Shown here: in pieces, positions 61,926 through 64,000 of the stretch
Layout: each line of letters opens with the position of its first letter
Numbering within the stretch: the stretch's first letter is position 1
Source: Vogesella sp. XCS3
GTDB lineage: Bacteria; Pseudomonadota; Gammaproteobacteria; Burkholderiales; Chromobacteriaceae
Reading direction: 5' to 3'
NCBI RefSeq assembly: GCF_020616155.1
Contig: NZ_CP085531.1
Span: forward strand, 100,539 to 164,538
Length of the DNA stretch: 64,000 nt
Position numbers and translations under genes: made by a program
Notes under the pieces: model-generated
Databases searched by the model: none
What the model was told of the DNA's origin: nothing
The model's input: only the letters and a program-made list of their open reading frames with translations

Positions 61926-62546
61926 TCACGAAGCTGCGCCCTCTGTGAGCGGTACATATTTGATTGTCGAATGCGATGTAACGACAGCATGGGGAATTAC
62001 CTGGTGGCGCATACCGCACCAACTGCACGTTCGAATCCCGCTCTCAGTCGAATAACGGCTCTCTGCCTTACGAAAGTTCTCGTGGTGGTCAGGATCAACG
62101 GCGCAGCGCCCAACACGCAGATACTCGGGCCAGAACTCTTTTGTCACATCATTCAATTCCACCCGACTACCCAACGCATAGGCACCTGCTGATGCGGCAG
62201 ATCCATTTGTCAGTATGTCATACAGACGTGCCCCAACAAACCACTGCAATCCGGAATCATCCTTGTCCAACATGCCGATCAACAAATCGGTATCCGACCA
62301 ATTCCAGCTATGACTAATGATTTTTTCCACACGAAAAACACGGGTATAGTGTGGATGGACGCGAAGCCACGAATGAAAATTGGGGCTGAATTTTTCGCCA
62401 TGCCGTGGATGGATGTCAGGAACAAATCCACTCCACAGAATACCCTTGGTTTCGAGAAAATACTTGAACTGCTCTTCAGGGCTTCGGCCAACAGGCAAAG
62501 AAGACTGAGGATGAACAGGACTACCGTAGAAATGAGCTTGGTGCAT
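61926..62546 (-). CDS. Hypothetical protein with Cys/His cluster
   Basis: 206 residues. Near the end, C-A-V-D-P-D-H-H-E-N and C-S-W-C-G-M-R-H suggest a zinc site. Many aromatic residues lie in the first half. Not recognised. It is 23 bases before the prepilin peptidase start. Confidence 0.6.
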   Translation of the reverse strand: MHQAHFYGSPVHPQSSLPVGRSPEEQFKYFLETKGILWSGFVPDIHPRHGEKFSPNFHSWLRVHPHYTRVFRVEKIISHSWNWSDTDLLIGMLDKDDSGLQWFVGARLYDILTNGSAASAGAYALGSRVELNDVTKEFWPEYLRVGRCAVDPDHHENFRKAESRYSTESGIRTCSWCGMRHQVIPHAVVTSHSTIKYVPLTEGAAS

Positions 62547-62606
62547 ATAAAATCGCTGAGATTGATTTCAGATACACCAAGCTTGCCAGACAGAATGGTT
62601 CAGACG

Positions 62607-62614
62607 AAGTGACC
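62607..62614 (-). promoter_or_regulatory. GGTCACTT octamer upstream of gene ending at 61926
   Basis: Exact octamer on the - strand, about 60 bases before the ATG at 62546. Confidence 0.4.
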
Positions 62615-62617
62615 AGG

Positions 62618-62944
62618 TTAGAAACCTGGCTGAGTATTTCGCAGGGTAGCTACTTTAGGCAAAGCGTGTTTACTCTCACGCGCCCTGGCCAACTCCTCAG
62701 CTAGTGCAATCTCTTCTTGAGTATGGGGAATTGCTCCTTCCAGGACAGACCATTCAAAAGCAAGTCGATACACGTGTTCGTTAGGCGGGTCTACGCACTC
62801 ATCATCTGCGATAGACATCAATGCATGTCCACCACCACTAAACACACCCAAGTCTGGCTCCATGCGGAAGCCGAGCTTAGCCAACTCTGACTGAATTTCT
62901 TCTTGGCGGGGTAGTGTACCAAGCGCATGCTGAATGACTGTCAT
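62618..62944 (-). CDS. Hypothetical protein, 108 residues
   Basis: AGGGGTTGCC before the ATG is a good ribosome site. It has a beta-type centre and an acidic-helical end (E-E-I-A-L-A-E-E-L-A). Not recognised. Confidence 0.6.
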   Translation of the reverse strand: MTVIQHALGTLPRQEEIQSELAKLGFRMEPDLGVFSGGGHALMSIADDECVDPPNEHVYRLAFEWSVLEGAIPHTQEEIALAEELARARESKHALPKVATLRNTQPGF

Positions 62945-62952
62945 GGCAACCC

Positions 62953-63375
62953 CTATCGTTTGACAATACAGCGTACGAAATCAGCACCTGCACCATCATC
63001 AACCGCGCCATTGATTACCTGATAGCCTGGCATACCCACTTTGCCGGCAACACCATTTGCCTTCAACGATTTGCCAGCTTGCTTGGCCATGCCATCGAAC
63101 ACAATTTGAGCTGGATTCTTCTGTTTGCCAGTCACCTCGACCGCCAGCTGCAAACCTTTAACATTCTCTTCTGGGGTGTCAAACGGTTCGATCCGCAACA
63201 CGCGCACACCATTGAATTCAACTCCCTTGAGTTTTATGGTTTTTTTTACAGCAACCATATCGCATGCCGAAAATGTTTTGGCTACTGTCGATTTATCGAA
63301 CTCTATGAGCGCATGCGCAGCTCCAGATATAACAAAAAGACCAACTATAGAAGCTATTTTATCAAACATTTTCAT
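62953..63375 (-). CDS. Exported protein, 140 residues
   Basis: GAGGAAG precedes the ATG. A signal peptide with G-A-A-H-A cleavage is near residue 22. Cys 38 and Cys 136 could pair. It is mixed alpha/beta. Not recognised; the neighbour at 62618 is 8 bases away. Confidence 0.65.
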   Translation of the reverse strand: MKMFDKIASIVGLFVISGAAHALIEFDKSTVAKTFSACDMVAVKKTIKLKGVEFNGVRVLRIEPFDTPEENVKGLQLAVEVTGKQKNPAQIVFDGMAKQAGKSLKANGVAGKVGMPGYQVINGAVDDGAGADFVRCIVKR

Positions 63376-63385
63376 GATTACTTCC

Positions 63386-63973
63386 TCAAATTGACATGTC
63401 GATTTTTATCTGCAGCTTGCGGCTCTGCGATTGCACATCGCCTGAGGTGGAAAGCTGAAGAATCAAGTTGTACCACTTCTCTTCTTCATTGGTGAGCGCC
63501 CCACAACGATCTGTCGTAGGATTAACTTGAGAGGTTATCAGATACTCCTCAAGCTGTTCTGCTGTCAGTGGCTTTTGTCGTGGACGGCCACCATGCTCGT
63601 ACCAACGATAAAACTCAGCAGTTGGCTCGGCAAAGTCACACGCAGACCGATGAGATGGTCGCATCCGTTGCCAGAGATTTTCAAATAGCTCAGCGGACTC
63701 ATCAGTAAAAAGCGGAAGCCCATCCGAACTAAGCATCACCGGATATTGAAGCCAATTTGCCATTGCCTCGGCAAGATCAGGCTCCCATGCAGAAGAGTCA
63801 AAATCAAACTTAGACTCTGGGTCCTCCTTATAATATCCAACAACCATCCCCTCTTTCATACATGCACAGCAGCCATCCTGAAAATCAGCAACAGCACCAC
63901 TTGGTTGATGCTCCAGCATGACTTTAACTTGCGACATAAAGTCAGCAAATGTTAGTTGTATTAGCGTGGACAT
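63386..63973 (-). CDS. Hypothetical protein, 195 residues
   Basis: The start is taken at 63973; an ATG at 63985 is possible. It contains C-C-A-C and W-Q-R-M-R-P-S-H-R. Not recognised. It is the last gene in the window, 10 bases before the exported protein's start. Confidence 0.6.
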   Translation of the reverse strand: MSTLIQLTFADFMSQVKVMLEHQPSGAVADFQDGCCACMKEGMVVGYYKEDPESKFDFDSSAWEPDLAEAMANWLQYPVMLSSDGLPLFTDESAELFENLWQRMRPSHRSACDFAEPTAEFYRWYEHGGRPRQKPLTAEQLEEYLITSQVNPTTDRCGALTNEEEKWYNLILQLSTSGDVQSQSRKLQIKIDMSI

Positions 63974-64000
63974 GCTATATCTCATTCAAATTGATTGCCA

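Noticed and set aside
1..64000. CRISPR array, tRNA or rRNA genes
   Set aside because: No regularly spaced direct repeats or clover-leaf-like sequence was noticed; the repeated motifs are too few and irregular.

Overview
The window reads as part of a large conjugative plasmid, or possibly an integrated conjugative element, from a Gram-negative proteobacterium. It has lipoproteins with lipoboxes, an inner-membrane type IV secretion apparatus of the I-type (IncI / Dot-Icm-like), many small plasmid genes of unknown function, and two copies of one IS903-type element. No replication initiator, ParA, relaxase, oriT, rRNA, tRNA or CRISPR array is visible. The host cannot be fixed from this sequence; moderate GC and the gene style would fit a beta- or gammaproteobacterium.

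Layout. Bases 1-17.7 kb are mostly rightward transfer genes: two tandem exported TraW-like paralogs, a DotA/TraY-type membrane protein, a duplicated 86-residue membrane protein around a frameshifted DUF262 gene, a TraP-like single-pass protein, a bactofilin, an ArdC-zincin polyvalent protein, a lipoprotein, an HU-like protein and a DotL/TrbC-type coupling ATPase with a long acidic tail. Bases 17.8-25.3 kb hold small genes on both strands: an HD-type (p)ppGpp hydrolase-like protein, a DUF6283 protein, a ParB-like protein and an RdgC protein that ends in an FtsK-gamma domain. One 2528-residue protein fills 25.5-33.0 kb. Bases 33.1-39.1 kb are small accessory genes, mostly leftward, including a Lar-type protein.

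Bases 39.2-51.2 kb form a DNA-modification or defence-like island. A PD-(D/E)XK nuclease overlaps an SNF2-type helicase gene, transcribed left. To the right, divergently, lie a cytosine methyltransferase (broken by the IS), a Gp37/Gp68 (DUF5131) protein, a large GHKL ATPase that also carries an HExxH motif, and a second methyltransferase with an altered catalytic motif. This gene set resembles the neighbourhoods known for prokaryotic MORC-like ATPases. Bases 52.7-56.6 kb carry a membrane protein and an Aer-like PAS chemoreceptor. Bases 56.7-64 kb are leftward small genes: a KorA/TrfB-like regulator, a second Lar-like protein, a membrane-protein gene split by the second IS copy, a prepilin peptidase and several unknowns.

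How the parts fit together. Transfer is served by the I-type secretion genes, the coupling protein and probably the prepilin peptidase (thin pilus). Establishment in a new host would be helped by ArdC, the Lar proteins and methylation. RdgC-FtsK-gamma, ParB-like and HU-like proteins would handle the DNA itself. An octamer, GGTCACTT, recurs in at least six intergenic regions across the window and may tie these modules to one regulator.
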